From Bacillota bacterium (lineage in GTDB: Bacteria; Bacillota; Clostridia; Acetivibrionales; DSM-1351): a stretch of DNA of 64,000 nt. The DNA lies in assembly GCA_023400235.1 (NCBI GenBank), contig JAEXFI010000027.1, positions 1-64,000 on the forward strand, read 5' to 3'. This document shows positions 27,834 to 38,500 of this stretch, one piece after another. A program made the position numbers and the translations under genes. Each line of letters starts with the position of its first letter. The first letter of the stretch is position 1. Under the pieces are notes generated by a model. That model was not told the DNA's origin. It saw nothing but the letters and a program-made list of their open reading frames with translations, and made no database searches.

Positions 27834-28952
27834 TTGTTTTCAGTCATGATTGTAGAGGATGAAGTACATATTTTGAAGTATATGCAAAAAAAGCTTTCTG
27901 CTTTTGGCGATTTTCAGGTAAAGGGAGCGTTTCCTACACCAGAGGAAGCCCTGGCGGCCTTTGATGAAATCCAGCCGGAGGTGGTATTCTTAGATATCGA
28001 AATGCCTAGAATGAATGGTATTGAATTGGCAAGAAGGCTGCTTGAGAAGAAACAGGACCTTCGCATTATTTTTACAACAGCCTATAGTCAATATGCGTTA
28101 AATGCCTTTGAAGTGGAGGCTATTGACTATTTGATGAAGCCTGTGAGTGATGAGGATATAGTGAGGATAGTAAAGCGTTTAAATAAAACAATGGGAAGCA
28201 TTTCATCCACGAAGGTTGTGAACGAAAAACAGATGCAAAAGGCTGAAGCAGGGAAAAAGGCTTTTTTTCCTGTCCGCTGCTTTGGTTGCTTTGATGTACG
28301 GGATCAGCAACAACAGATTGTGAAATGGCCAACGAAAAAGGCAGAGGAATTATTCGCCTATTTCCTTATCCATCAAGGCCAGTATGTCGGCAAATGGGAA
28401 CTTTTAGAGCTTTTTTGGACCAATGTGGGCGAAGAACGTGGCCTTCAGAATTTGTACAACACCATCTATCGAATAAAGCAAGTATTGAAAAAGCTTTCTG
28501 TATTTGCAACAATTAAAAAATTAAATGATGGTTATATACTGGAGTCAGAGGAAGTGTTGTCAGATATGGGACAGCTGCTGTTGTTGACAGAAAAAGGAAA
28601 TAATTACGTTGTTATCCCGGTGGAAGAAATAACTATACTGTTTTTTTCATATACAACTCCATTGTTTGGCATGCGGGATTATATCTGGAGCTTTTCTACA
28701 CAGAAGTATGTGGCGGAGCTCTATCGAAAGCTTTGTAACAGGCTGCTTTGCTATTACAGGGAGCAGGACCAGTTTGAGCAGGCGGATAAGGTGGTCCGCT
28801 ATTATATATCGCAGCATGTGGAGGATGAAAGTACTATGACGCAATGGCTTGAACTCCTTGGAAACTGGGGAGGGCATGAAAAAAAGGCGAAGGAATACCA
28901 TAGATGGTTTAATAAAAAATTAAGGGAGGCAGAACTGCCGGCTTTAGGATAA
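27834..28952 (+). CDS. REC-SARP-like response regulator
   Basis: A 372-residue regulator. The receiver domain (residues 1-120) has IVEDE, phospho-acceptor Asp54 in VFLDIEMPR and the TTAYSQYALNAFEVEAIDYLMKP signature shared with LytTR-type regulators. The output is not LytTR: residues 140-240 (FPVRCFGCFDVRDQQQQIVKWPTKKAEELFAYFL, then GKWELLELFWTNVGEERGLQNLYNTIYRIKQVL) fit the winged-helix domain of SARP/BTAD proteins, followed by a helical BTAD-like tail. It starts at TTG directly after the kinase stop, with GGAG at 27821-27824. It is predicted to bind the TTGRGAG heptamer pairs upstream of its own operon and of the protease operon. Confidence 0.85.
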   Translation: MFSVMIVEDEVHILKYMQKKLSAFGDFQVKGAFPTPEEALAAFDEIQPEVVFLDIEMPRMNGIELARRLLEKKQDLRIIFTTAYSQYALNAFEVEAIDYLMKPVSDEDIVRIVKRLNKTMGSISSTKVVNEKQMQKAEAGKKAFFPVRCFGCFDVRDQQQQIVKWPTKKAEELFAYFLIHQGQYVGKWELLELFWTNVGEERGLQNLYNTIYRIKQVLKKLSVFATIKKLNDGYILESEEVLSDMGQLLLLTEKGNNYVVIPVEEITILFFSYTTPLFGMRDYIWSFSTQKYVAELYRKLCNRLLCYYREQDQFEQADKVVRYYISQHVEDESTMTQWLELLGNWGGHEKKAKEYHRWFNKKLREAELPALG

Positions 28953-28987
28953 CATGTCAAGCACCACCAGATGACTGGAGGATTAAC

Positions 28988-29164
28988 GTAATATATCCGG
29001 ACAAAGCAGATATATCTGCTTGGGCTATGGAATCAGCTGCCTATTGCCAGGTGGAAAGTATTATTAGTGGACGTACTGGTGGAAATTTTGCACCGAAGGC
29101 AACAGCAACCCGTGCAGAAGTGGCAGTGGTGGTTGAGAAGTTTGTTAAGACAATTTTGAAATAA
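28988..29164 (+). pseudogene. Orphan SLH-domain remnant
   Basis: An open frame with no start that ends at TAA 29162 encodes about one SLH repeat (DKADISAWAMESAAYCQVES, then RTGGNFAPKATATRAEVAVVVEKFV). It is the C-terminal end of a lost surface protein lying between the regulator gene and the terminator at 29189, and shows that an SLH gene once followed the two-component genes. Confidence 0.75.
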
Positions 29165-29188
29165 ATAAGCTGATATTCATTTAGAGAT

Positions 29189-29229
29189 AAGCCATCTGAT
29201 AGGATTTAAATTCTATTGGGTGGCTTTTT
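29189..29229 (+). terminator. Terminator after the SLH remnant
   Basis: AAGCCATCTGATAGGA pairs imperfectly with TCTATTGGGTGGCTT, then TTT. It separates the kinase/regulator unit from the protease operon. Confidence 0.75.
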
Positions 29230-29366
29230 GAATACGGTAACCCATACAACGATAATGAGATGCGCACATAAGTATTCTCCAATAATAGATGGACCGTATA
29301 TAAAGTAGGTATCACTTTGTTTCAATATTTTGCAGGTATATATTATTTGATACTTTTATCTCTCTT
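29230..29366. other. Spacer before the SARP-box pair, nothing seen
   Basis: AT-rich, no gene. Together with 29385-29469 it forms the leader and promoter area of the protease operon. Confidence 0.4.
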
Positions 29367-29384
29367 TTGAGAGTTTCTTGAGAG
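29367..29384 (+). promoter_or_regulatory. Tandem heptamer pair, candidate SARP box 2
   Basis: TTGAGAG at 29367-29373 and again at 29378-29384: 11-bp period, both exact. The second copy lies in TTCTTGAGAGA, identical to 24684-24694. The pair lies about 85-100 bases upstream of the protease GTG. Confidence 0.65.
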
Positions 29385-29469
29385 AAATTGCTGATAAAAT
29401 TAGGTAAAATTAGCGAAACAAGAAGAACAAGAGAATCGTCATCTTGTTTCAAGGGGGGAATAGGGATTT

Positions 29470-30135
29470 GTGAAAAAGTTATTCAAAGCTTGTTTGAGTA
29501 TGGTGATGGCACTGTCAATAGCATTTGCAGGAAGCTGGTTTGTGGGGGCAAAAGCCTCGGATAGGCCAGAATTGGCTGCAGACCAGATATATGCATCACA
29601 TTCGGCTTCTATATTCTATATGAGAGTACTGAAGGAGGATGGGACACTGAAAACTGTGGGCAGCGGATTTCTTATAGGAGATGGAAAAGCGTTGACAGCC
29701 TTCCATGTTGTGGATGGAGGAACTTCTTATGAAGCGGTTTTTGATGACGGATTTACAGTAAAGGACTTAAAAATATTAAAAAGCAGCAACCACATGGATT
29801 TAGCGCTTTTGTCCATAAATGCAGGAAAGCGTGAAGGACTGGAGCTGGCGTCGTCTGAAGTACGACATGGGCAAAAGGTATTTGCACTGGGCTATCCGAT
29901 GAAAGAAACGAAAATTATAACAGAAGGCATCATCAATACTCCAAAGGCAGAAATAAACGGTCAAAGCCGTATCCTTACTTCGGCCCAGGTGGCCAGCGGC
30001 ATGTCGGGAGGACCTCTGCTTGACAGGTATGGCAGTGTAGCAGGGCTTATATCAGGTTCACTTAGAAATATGAGCAATATACATATTTGCGTTTCTGCAG
30101 AAAATATTAAAAACTTTATAGAAGGAGGAAAATAG
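29470..30135 (+). CDS. Secreted trypsin-like serine protease (S1C type)
   Basis: A 221-residue exported protease starting at GTG after a GGGGGGAATAG site. The signal peptide (residues 1-29, ending AGAKA) is followed by a DegP/HtrA-like chymotrypsin fold with the triad His79 (LTAFHVV), Asp110 (NHMDLALL) and Ser179 (ASGMSGGPLLD). There is no PDZ domain and no membrane anchor, so it is a minimal protease, shorter than HtrA (about 400). It ends two bases before the start of the 1743-residue exported protein and so is co-translated with it. A role in processing or quality control of the two giant proteins is a reasonable inference. Confidence 0.9.
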   Translation: MKKLFKACLSMVMALSIAFAGSWFVGAKASDRPELAADQIYASHSASIFYMRVLKEDGTLKTVGSGFLIGDGKALTAFHVVDGGTSYEAVFDDGFTVKDLKILKSSNHMDLALLSINAGKREGLELASSEVRHGQKVFALGYPMKETKIITEGIINTPKAEINGQSRILTSAQVASGMSGGPLLDRYGSVAGLISGSLRNMSNIHICVSAENIKNFIEGGK

Positions 30136-30137
30136 GA

Positions 30138-33100
30138 ATGAAGAAGAAGCTTTTAGCAGTTTTACTGGTGCTGGGCATGCTTGCCCAACTGCTTCCCTGG
30201 TGGCCTGCAACGAATGAGGTAAATGCGGCAGCAGATTTGACTGATATATATTTACCTGGCGGAGGAAAAGTAGTAAACCGCGAAGATATGACTTATTTGC
30301 AGTATGGTTTTCAAAAAGTTGAATGTAATTCATTCCGGCTGTTTACTGCCGGAACTCCAGGAATGCAATGGTCTTCGGATGATGGAGATGCTCCAAATGC
30401 AAATGGAGTATACCATGTTGACGGGCATTTTTATGGAAGAATAACTGTTTCACAGAATCCAGTTTTAAAAAGGCTGGCAGAGGGCGGTCAGGCCTATTTC
30501 ATGGTCAGAGCGGGAAAACTCAATAGCACTGGAGACCACGGTGCTTATATTTGGGCCTATACTCAAAAATTTTCATGGTGGAATGCCGGAGGTGATAACA
30601 GACCAGGGTATGGGACAACATCATCATACTGGAATGCAGGTTCAGGTACCGAGGATCCGGATTATAATAATGCATATTCCTCATGGATGAAATTGGATAT
30701 TAATGACACTCTAGTTATAGAGACGGAAACTCACGGAGCAGGTACTCAGGTAGAGGATATAGAGCTGTACTTCGCAGATATAACACCTCCAACTTATAAC
30801 GGCAATACTTTCACAACCGATGGTACAGTAAGGTATAACACTGCACTGAATAAAAATGAACTGTTTTTAAAAGAAGGAAACAATGTTAATCTTGCACTGA
30901 ATTTCAGTGAGCCTGTTTTTCCCACCAGTGCAGTTTCAGCATCTGAAATGGTAGATGGAAAATTTAAATTTATGAGAACCGAGCTCTTTGACAATCCGGG
31001 AGGAGATGGCTTCAATCCATCAAAGTATTATCTGGACAGTGCCGAAGCGGATTATAATTCATTTAGCGCAGGGAGTATAAATATTAACGATAACTCAAAG
31101 AGTACTTTTAATGTGAAATATGCGCCGTCTCGAAATGACAGTACAGGTAATATGCCCCTGGATCCGCTGAAGCTGACAGCAGCATCTGCCGATAATCCAA
31201 CCCTTTTGCAGAGAATAAATGAGTCGGGCTTTGTTGACGGCGCCGGAAACCCTCTCGCAGATATATCCAGTATAGGTGTAGTTCCCTTCGGTAATAATGA
31301 TAATCCCAATGGAACCTACAGAACTATTATTGATGCCAGACCGCCTAAATATTCTCCTGTCAAAAACGGAGTTCAGCCCGATATTCTGACTGGACTGGTT
31401 CTGAATAAAGGTGACACTATTGATTTTACTGTAAATTTAAATGAAAAAGTTATTAATGCCATTAATCCGGCAACAGGAACAAGGCTGGCTTTTAATAACG
31501 GAATGCTGGCAGACTATTTAAGCGGCAGCAATACGGAAACCTGGAAGTTCAGTGCCACCGTACCCGACGGCACAGCTGCTGAAACTTCAGGGCTGGAAAC
31601 TGCAGCGCTTGAACATGTCAGCAAGATCGGAGACGGAAATGTGATATGGGACTATGCTCAGAATTATCTCACGGAGGCGGTTAAATCCATAAGCTGGGCA
31701 GATATATCAATAGACAATACTCCGCCAAATATAAATTATATATTCAGAAATGAAAACGATACTGTTGTTGAAGACGGTAAATTTGTAAAGAGTGGTAACA
31801 TTACCATAAAGGCTGAAGATCCATTGCTGAATGGGGCGGCAGGCAAAGGTATATACAGACCTGGCAGCACTTCGGAAGGAAACGGACTTGTCTACTATAT
31901 GTGGAGCAAAAGTGCCGCGGATCCTTTTATGGACAAAAATGATAACTTTGCAGCTGTCAAGCGGTATTCACTGACTGCAAAACAACCTTCTGAGGATTTA
32001 TATACTTCTGGCTATACAGATATTCAATTCAGTGTCGCAAATAACGGGAGTGCAATACCGCTTCCGGCTGAAGCCAGCGGTAAAAGCGAAAATTGGTACC
32101 TGCATACTTGGACTGCCGATATGACCTGGGATTCAGCCAGACAGCTCATGCAGTATGAAAAAGGCAGCGTGCTTAGGGCAGCATACCTTGCAGGGCATCC
32201 TGATGCAACCCCGGCTGAAATTGAAACCAATTTCAGGAAGTTCATACTTCCATATATGTCACAATACGAAGATTTGGCGCAATGGCCTCTTGAGGATTAT
32301 AAAAAGGATGACTCCAACTGGGTATACAAATGCGCCACGCTTAAGCTTGATAATGATAAGCCTTCTATTTCGACAGGAAATGTCATTGATAACATGACTG
32401 ATAATGTAAAAATCACTATTTCAGCCAGTGATCCGACCTCATCAATAAAAGACGGCAAGGTCAAGTATCAATTTGTCAAAAAGGGTGAAGAACTCGATGA
32501 TTCAGAGTGGATAGAAACTTCCTTGAATGCTCAGGGGAAGTCGGAAATATATACGCTTGGAAATCCGGTAATAATTAATGGCGGCAAGTATGAAATATAT
32601 GCAAAAGCAGAGGACGAAGCAGGAAATACAGAGGTGTCACAGCCTGTGGAAATAGATGTGCTGGTTATCAATACTGTATTTGAAAGCTATGGAAACGGAT
32701 ATGCCATTAACAATGGACCAGATTTCACTATATGCGGTGTACCCATAGAAACGCTGGAATACCAGTTCGCTTACTCTTCCGAGCAGCCTACAACCTCCTG
32801 GGCAGCCATCAGTGTGCGTATACCGGCAGAACTAAAAGGGGAGACGGGATACAAATATGATATACCGGCCGATAAGTCAAAAAATGGTACAGTATACCTA
32901 CATATCAAGGTTAAGCAACAGGATTTAGAGCATTACTATTACTATTTTAAAGAGTACAAGTTTGATCAGCTGCCTCCTGTGGTTACCTTCGGATCTCAGG
33001 GCTACCTGTATCCACTACCTGAGCAGCAAACCAATATTGCAGTAGAGGATTCACTTGTGGATTTTAGCGGTGTGGCTGATGAAAACATACAATATCAGTG

Positions 33101-35369
33101 GGTAAAGGTGATAGAAGGTGAAGATGAAATTGCACCTGAAAAGGATTCTGAGAGCTGGAAGCAGGTGCCGTCGGACAGAGCACCTAAGCTGGTGGCTCAG
33201 AACAAGGCTGAGGACGGAAATTATCGACTTTATGTCTATGCAAAAGACAGTCTGGGCAATGGCAAAATATATAAAATCACAGGCCTTTTCAGTGTGTACT
33301 ACTTAAGCCATGAACCACCTATAGGTAGTGCTGGGCTTATCTATACAGCAGGAAATGTAACGGATGGGTATACTGCGATACTGAAGCTGGAGGTAGATGT
33401 ACCGTCTCAGGTGGGCTATTTCTATTCGGTATCCTCCAATGGAGGCGAGAACTGGAGTACCTGGCGCCCCTATACAAATTATGTGGGTGTGCCTGTTGAC
33501 ACAGATGATGCAACAGAACTGGCCAAAACAATAAAAGTAAAATTTAGAGGCTATTTCCTTGATAATGTAAGTGAAATATACTCTCCCGAAATCAATATAC
33601 AGGATGCACCGGCTTATGCACTTGCGTCCCTTGATAAAATTGAACCTGTAAGAGGTGGAGAAAAGGTACTAGAAGGTGGTACCAATACAGGAGTGGAGAT
33701 AGATTTTTCACAAACCGACGATAAAACAATAACACCTACACTTGCCAATCCGGAAGTTCCTGAAATATTGGAGGCAAATAAAAAATTCCTGGTATACCAA
33801 AACGGCTGTTATTCCTTTAATGTGGTGGATGGTGATAAAACAGCCTTAATATACATGGTGGTGTCAAATTTTGATAACACACCTCCAGTTGCATCTATAA
33901 AATATACGGTGATAAAAAAGACCAGCGGCAGCGTTACAGCGAGCTTAAAGTCAAGCGAGCCAATAAGAGTAATAAACAACAGCTCCAATATAAAAACTTT
34001 TGATGAGAATGGAGAGTTTACATTTGAGTTTGAAGATGCGGTGGGGCTTACCGGTTCAGCCATAGCGTTGGTGAATAATATTGATAAAACTCCACCGGAG
34101 GCTGAAGTAGTACTACACTATAATAATCCTGACATGAAGGCTCTGATAAATTATCAGGGACAGACTGTGGTAGTAAACAGCTCTGGATACGGATACGATT
34201 CAGCCGGAGAATATAAACAGTTTGAAGCTCCGACGACTGAGAATGTTATTGCTTCTAATCTGATTATGGCAGAGGTTCGGCCAAAAGACGGAGCCGAAAG
34301 TGATTTTAAGGTTATCCGCAACAATACTGGAAGCAGTAACTCCACGATAACAATACAGAGCAATGAAGCGGCAAGGTTTACACTGATGGATGCCGCAGGC
34401 AATATTGCAACAGTGACGTCAAGTGCAATAACCACCGTATGCAACACTTCTCCGGAAGTTACAAATGTAATCCTGCAGAGGATAGACGATAATGGAAATA
34501 TACTGGACAGCAGTAAAATTGTGATGATAAACGGAAAGGAATATTCAAAGGGCAGGGTAAAAGTAAGCTTTGAGACAGTACCTTCCGAAATTGCACAAAA
34601 CATTATTACAATTGGAAGCAGGCCTGTGGATGAATTCTCCAAGAGCTATTCACAGAATGGGAAAGAGCGGCTTATACTGATTGACAGGCTGGGTAACAGG
34701 AACAGTCAGTTAATCACAATAGAAGGGCTTGACAACACACCGCCTGAAATAACCTTGAATATGAGAGCAACCACTATTTTACAAAACAAGTCTGAATTTG
34801 ATTTTAAAACAGATTTGGGTGGGTATGAGGTCTCAGATAATATTTCCACAAAACAGGATATAAAGGTTGAAGTTGTGGAAGAGGTGTTGGAAAACGGCAG
34901 TTATGTTGAAAAAAGCTTTAATATCTCAAAGCCGGGCATGCACAAAGTGAAATACATTGTCACAGACCAGGTTGGAAATAAATCCACTGCAACGCAGCTT
35001 GTATATGTGACAAGTTCAGACGGTATGTATATTATGGCTAATGGCGTGCCTCTTTCGCCTGATGAGACTGATACCGCCATACTCAACACAGCAACTGTCT
35101 CATTCAGCGTAAATAATTATAATAGCATGAAGGTAGGCAATGCAGAGGAAAAAATGAAAAATGAAGAAGGAACCTATGATATATACTATTATCCCGGACT
35201 ATACAGAGAGGGACAGATGAAATATATAGCCACAAAACTGACGTATACTCAGCTTTTGAAAGGAGATTTCACCGTTGTACTTCCAAAGGCAGGCTGGTAC
35301 ACCATCATTGTCAGGAATCAAGAGAGAGAAAGCGTATACGCTACAATGCTGGTAAGCAAGGTTAAGTAG
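30138..35369 (+). CDS. Giant exported protein with Ig-like repeats
   Basis: A 1743-residue exported protein. The signal peptide (KKKLLAVLLVLGMLAQLLPWWPA, cleaved near VNAA) is followed by a distinct N-terminal domain of about 200 residues rich in Trp, Tyr and Gly, then many Ig-like modules of the 'DxTPPxxx' kind (ADITPPTYNG, IDNTPPNINY, DNTPPVASI, DKTPPEAEV, DNTPPEITL). No SLH, LPXTG or transmembrane anchor is visible, so it may be held by the SLH protein encoded next. It lies in an operon with the protease (2-base gap) and probably with the 2594-residue protein (131-base gap). I cannot give an enzymatic role; an adhesin or matrix function is likely. Confidence 0.85.
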   Translation: MKKKLLAVLLVLGMLAQLLPWWPATNEVNAAADLTDIYLPGGGKVVNREDMTYLQYGFQKVECNSFRLFTAGTPGMQWSSDDGDAPNANGVYHVDGHFYGRITVSQNPVLKRLAEGGQAYFMVRAGKLNSTGDHGAYIWAYTQKFSWWNAGGDNRPGYGTTSSYWNAGSGTEDPDYNNAYSSWMKLDINDTLVIETETHGAGTQVEDIELYFADITPPTYNGNTFTTDGTVRYNTALNKNELFLKEGNNVNLALNFSEPVFPTSAVSASEMVDGKFKFMRTELFDNPGGDGFNPSKYYLDSAEADYNSFSAGSININDNSKSTFNVKYAPSRNDSTGNMPLDPLKLTAASADNPTLLQRINESGFVDGAGNPLADISSIGVVPFGNNDNPNGTYRTIIDARPPKYSPVKNGVQPDILTGLVLNKGDTIDFTVNLNEKVINAINPATGTRLAFNNGMLADYLSGSNTETWKFSATVPDGTAAETSGLETAALEHVSKIGDGNVIWDYAQNYLTEAVKSISWADISIDNTPPNINYIFRNENDTVVEDGKFVKSGNITIKAEDPLLNGAAGKGIYRPGSTSEGNGLVYYMWSKSAADPFMDKNDNFAAVKRYSLTAKQPSEDLYTSGYTDIQFSVANNGSAIPLPAEASGKSENWYLHTWTADMTWDSARQLMQYEKGSVLRAAYLAGHPDATPAEIETNFRKFILPYMSQYEDLAQWPLEDYKKDDSNWVYKCATLKLDNDKPSISTGNVIDNMTDNVKITISASDPTSSIKDGKVKYQFVKKGEELDDSEWIETSLNAQGKSEIYTLGNPVIINGGKYEIYAKAEDEAGNTEVSQPVEIDVLVINTVFESYGNGYAINNGPDFTICGVPIETLEYQFAYSSEQPTTSWAAISVRIPAELKGETGYKYDIPADKSKNGTVYLHIKVKQQDLEHYYYYFKEYKFDQLPPVVTFGSQGYLYPLPEQQTNIAVEDSLVDFSGVADENIQYQWVKVIEGEDEIAPEKDSESWKQVPSDRAPKLVAQNKAEDGNYRLYVYAKDSLGNGKIYKITGLFSVYYLSHEPPIGSAGLIYTAGNVTDGYTAILKLEVDVPSQVGYFYSVSSNGGENWSTWRPYTNYVGVPVDTDDATELAKTIKVKFRGYFLDNVSEIYSPEINIQDAPAYALASLDKIEPVRGGEKVLEGGTNTGVEIDFSQTDDKTITPTLANPEVPEILEANKKFLVYQNGCYSFNVVDGDKTALIYMVVSNFDNTPPVASIKYTVIKKTSGSVTASLKSSEPIRVINNSSNIKTFDENGEFTFEFEDAVGLTGSAIALVNNIDKTPPEAEVVLHYNNPDMKALINYQGQTVVVNSSGYGYDSAGEYKQFEAPTTENVIASNLIMAEVRPKDGAESDFKVIRNNTGSSNSTITIQSNEAARFTLMDAAGNIATVTSSAITTVCNTSPEVTNVILQRIDDNGNILDSSKIVMINGKEYSKGRVKVSFETVPSEIAQNIITIGSRPVDEFSKSYSQNGKERLILIDRLGNRNSQLITIEGLDNTPPEITLNMRATTILQNKSEFDFKTDLGGYEVSDNISTKQDIKVEVVEEVLENGSYVEKSFNISKPGMHKVKYIVTDQVGNKSTATQLVYVTSSDGMYIMANGVPLSPDETDTAILNTATVSFSVNNYNSMKVGNAEEKMKNEEGTYDIYYYPGLYREGQMKYIATKLTYTQLLKGDFTVVLPKAGWYTIIVRNQERESVYATMLVSKVK

Positions 35370-35385
35370 TTGTATTATTATCCCA

Positions 35386-35418
35386 CCCAAGGGGACCATG
35401 GATTAAGGTCCCTTTGGG
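35386..35418 (+). promoter_or_regulatory. Intercistronic hairpin
   Basis: CCCAAGGGGACC (35386-35397) pairs with GGTCCCTTTGGG (35407-35418), one non-complementary position, 9-base loop, no U-tract. It may stabilise the upstream message or act as a weak stop between the two giant genes. Confidence 0.6.
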
Positions 35419-35469
35419 ACATATGCCATATTAAGTACATAAGAGTGATGTTTCAACTTTTGAATTTAC

Positions 35470-35487
35470 GTCCGACATCTGTCGGAC
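35470..35487 (+). promoter_or_regulatory. Hairpin beside the ribosome site of the SLH gene
   Basis: GTCCGACA-TC-TGTCGGAC, a perfect 8-bp stem ending directly before AGGGGG, the SD of the 2594-residue gene. Its position suggests an effect on initiation or a protein-binding dyad. Confidence 0.55.
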
Positions 35488-35500
35488 AGGGGGTATAAAA

Positions 35501-38500
35501 ATGAATAGAACAGTAAAAAAAATTATTGCCAATATACTGATAGTGGTGATTCTCATGGGAAGCATGCCTTTGGAAACTTTTGCCCAAGCTATTAATTCAC
35601 CAGAGGTCACTACTGTAGAAAATGAATTTGTTCGTGTTACAGTGGATAATACCAGCGGAAGATTTAGCATACGCACTGTTGATGGACAGCCTATCAGAAA
35701 AAAAGACGGTAATGTAGATATGATTTTCCAGGGTGAGAATCCTGAAACCTCTTTTACCACATTTAAAATAGACGGTACAGAATACATATTTGGAAATCCT
35801 TACAAGTTTGCAGTTGATTGGTTTTCAGAAATATCAATTCCCAAAGTGGTCAAAAATAATAATGGAACAGTTGATGTTATTACAGTGTGGACAATAAAAG
35901 GAATTAAGATCAGCCAGATCATCACGCTTATTACTATAGACGATAAGGAAAATGCTGGGAATGTACGTATTTCCTATAAGGTGGAAAACAATACAAAGTC
36001 CACGGTTGAGGTTGGAACGAGAATACTGCTGGATACTTCGGTAGGTGGCAATGATGGTCCTGCTTTCCAAATAGGGCAGAATTATTTGCAGCCCCTGTAT
36101 GTGGAAAGGAAGCTTGTACATGAGCCTGAGGAACTAGGCTATAACAAGGAGACCCAGGAGCAGGAGTACAACCTTCACAAACTGCCGCCATATTGGGTAA
36201 TGAGGGACAAACTTGACCTGAGCAATCCTCTTGCCACCAATGTGATGGCTTACGGCTTTAACAACCTTTTTGAGGGCGGAATTAACATTGTTGATGAAAT
36301 GATTGTAGGTCATTGGAATGGCCTTGCCAACACAAAATGGGAGTATAATGCAGATGAAAATCTGGATTATACTCAGGATACTAATAAATATGGAACCGCA
36401 GATACTGCAGTGGCATATTACTGGCAACCGGATTCAGTTGTTGCCGGTGCAAGCAAAACCTATGAGACTGTATATGGGCTTGGAGAAATTGTAGCACCGG
36501 ACAAGGTTTTTGACGTGCGTTTTATGGATACAGTTCAAAAGCTCGAAACAACTGAGGATGAGAAGGCATATAAAGAAGACGGAATATTTGAAATTAATGC
36601 CGAGATAGAGAATCTTGCCATGTTCGATATGGAGCACAGCAAAATTACCGTTACCTGCAAGTTAGAAAATGGTCTGGTTTTTGTTGATGAACAAGGAAAG
36701 GAACTGGGAGGCTCAACACAGACGCTGGAGTTCAAGAAAGAAATATCCCCGGAAGAGGCTGCACAAGGAGTGGAGGTCATTACCTATAAACCCGGTGATA
36801 TTGTAGCGGCAAAATGGAAGGTAAAGGCCAAAGGACGGCCATGGCCTGTAACTCGCCAATATATGGTGACGGTTAGCAGTCCTGAGACCGAAAAAACATT
36901 GAAGAACAAACTGGACAGCGCAGGCCAAGACCAGGCTGCTGAAATCAGAGCTATTTACGAATCGTCAAAAGCCAATTTTGTATTCCTTCCCCCGGTGGGA
37001 GAATTAAGATCTACCCTTGTATATGGACTTAGCCCAGGTGAGGTATATTACAGCGATGATAAATATATCTCAGCTAATATTTCCAACATAGAGGCGTATG
37101 ATGTGGGCAACAAATCGCAAAATACTACTCCAAATTTCGATCTTTACATCAAAAATGTAAAAACTGGTGAACGATACAAGGTGCCTGTAACTGATGCTGT
37201 AACCACACAGGCGTTGGGAGACGGTTTTGCAGGAGACTTGAGGATTGTATATAAAGGTGGAGAAAAGGTAGATGAAAATGGCAATACCATAGAGCTGCTT
37301 TCAAATGGAGAACTTCCATTGGGAGAATATGCTCTTTCCATCGACTTTAAGGACAAGTCGGATCCTGAAGTGGCTGAAGCTCTGAGTTTTGAAACAGAGC
37401 AGACCTTCAGTGTGACTGAAAACGAAGAAACAAGAGTACGAAAGGCTAAAATTCTTGCAGTGTATAAAAAAGTACTTGATTTGCAGCCTGCAATTACCAG
37501 CGACGAAACCAGTGAAGCAATGGAAGAGTTCGGGGAGGTTCTTCCTGAAGCCTACGGAGACTTAAATGCAGCTGAGTTTGTGGCAAAAAAAGCTGCCGAC
37601 AGGCTCAAGGTGGCCGCTGCAAAAACTGCCATAGCTGCTGCCAGCAAGCTGCTGGATCCGGAGATTGATATTGCAGAAGCTATGAATGACAGTGCAGTTC
37701 CTGTATACGGAATAAAAAGCTTTGAATCAGAAGAGGAATTTGAGGATTTCAAGGAAGAGTTTGGATCAGAAGAGGAAGAACCAGGCTATATTGGAACGGA
37801 GGACGAAGATGAGGACGGTCCCTCCGACGAAATATTGCTGGAGATACGTGGAATGATTGTGCAGTCGGGCGAGGGTGACGGTGCCCAATATACCGTAAAC
37901 ACCGATACCGAACCTGCCATCATTAACAGCAGCGTGGCCTATTCGGGAAAAGAGATGACCTTTGCAAAGGGCAGATTTCCGCTGGCATCTGTCGTAGGAC
38001 TGGGCTCTGATACACCCTTTCTGGATGCTTTGTTTGTAAAGGGTGATGGTACTCTAAGCGTGGCCAACAGTGGGTTTGTATTCCATAAAGGCGAATGGAC
38101 GCTGGACTTTTACAACAGCTTTGATAAAACGCTGGGCGAAGGATATAAGGTTCCAACTACTGAAATGGAGTGGCAGAAAGGAGAAAATCCCGAGGACGAC
38201 ACGCTGAACGGAAGTCTCCAGTGGGCAAGCGGAATGCTTGGCGATGCGCTAAATCCTTTCAGAACGATTATGATTACAGAGGTGTACTTTAACAGGCAAA
38301 GTCTGTTTGCACCACCCAGTTTCTCAGTCAATGGTTTTGGACTGAAATTCAATGATTTTATTCTCAAAGATGGCGGCATTTCTTTTGGTGGAGCCATCTA
38401 TCTGAAAATCATAAACGGTGAAGTAAAGAATGTCATTTTTAATGACGAAGGCTTTGTAGGAATTGATGCTGCTCTTAAGCTTGAGCTGAAAGAGGATTTT

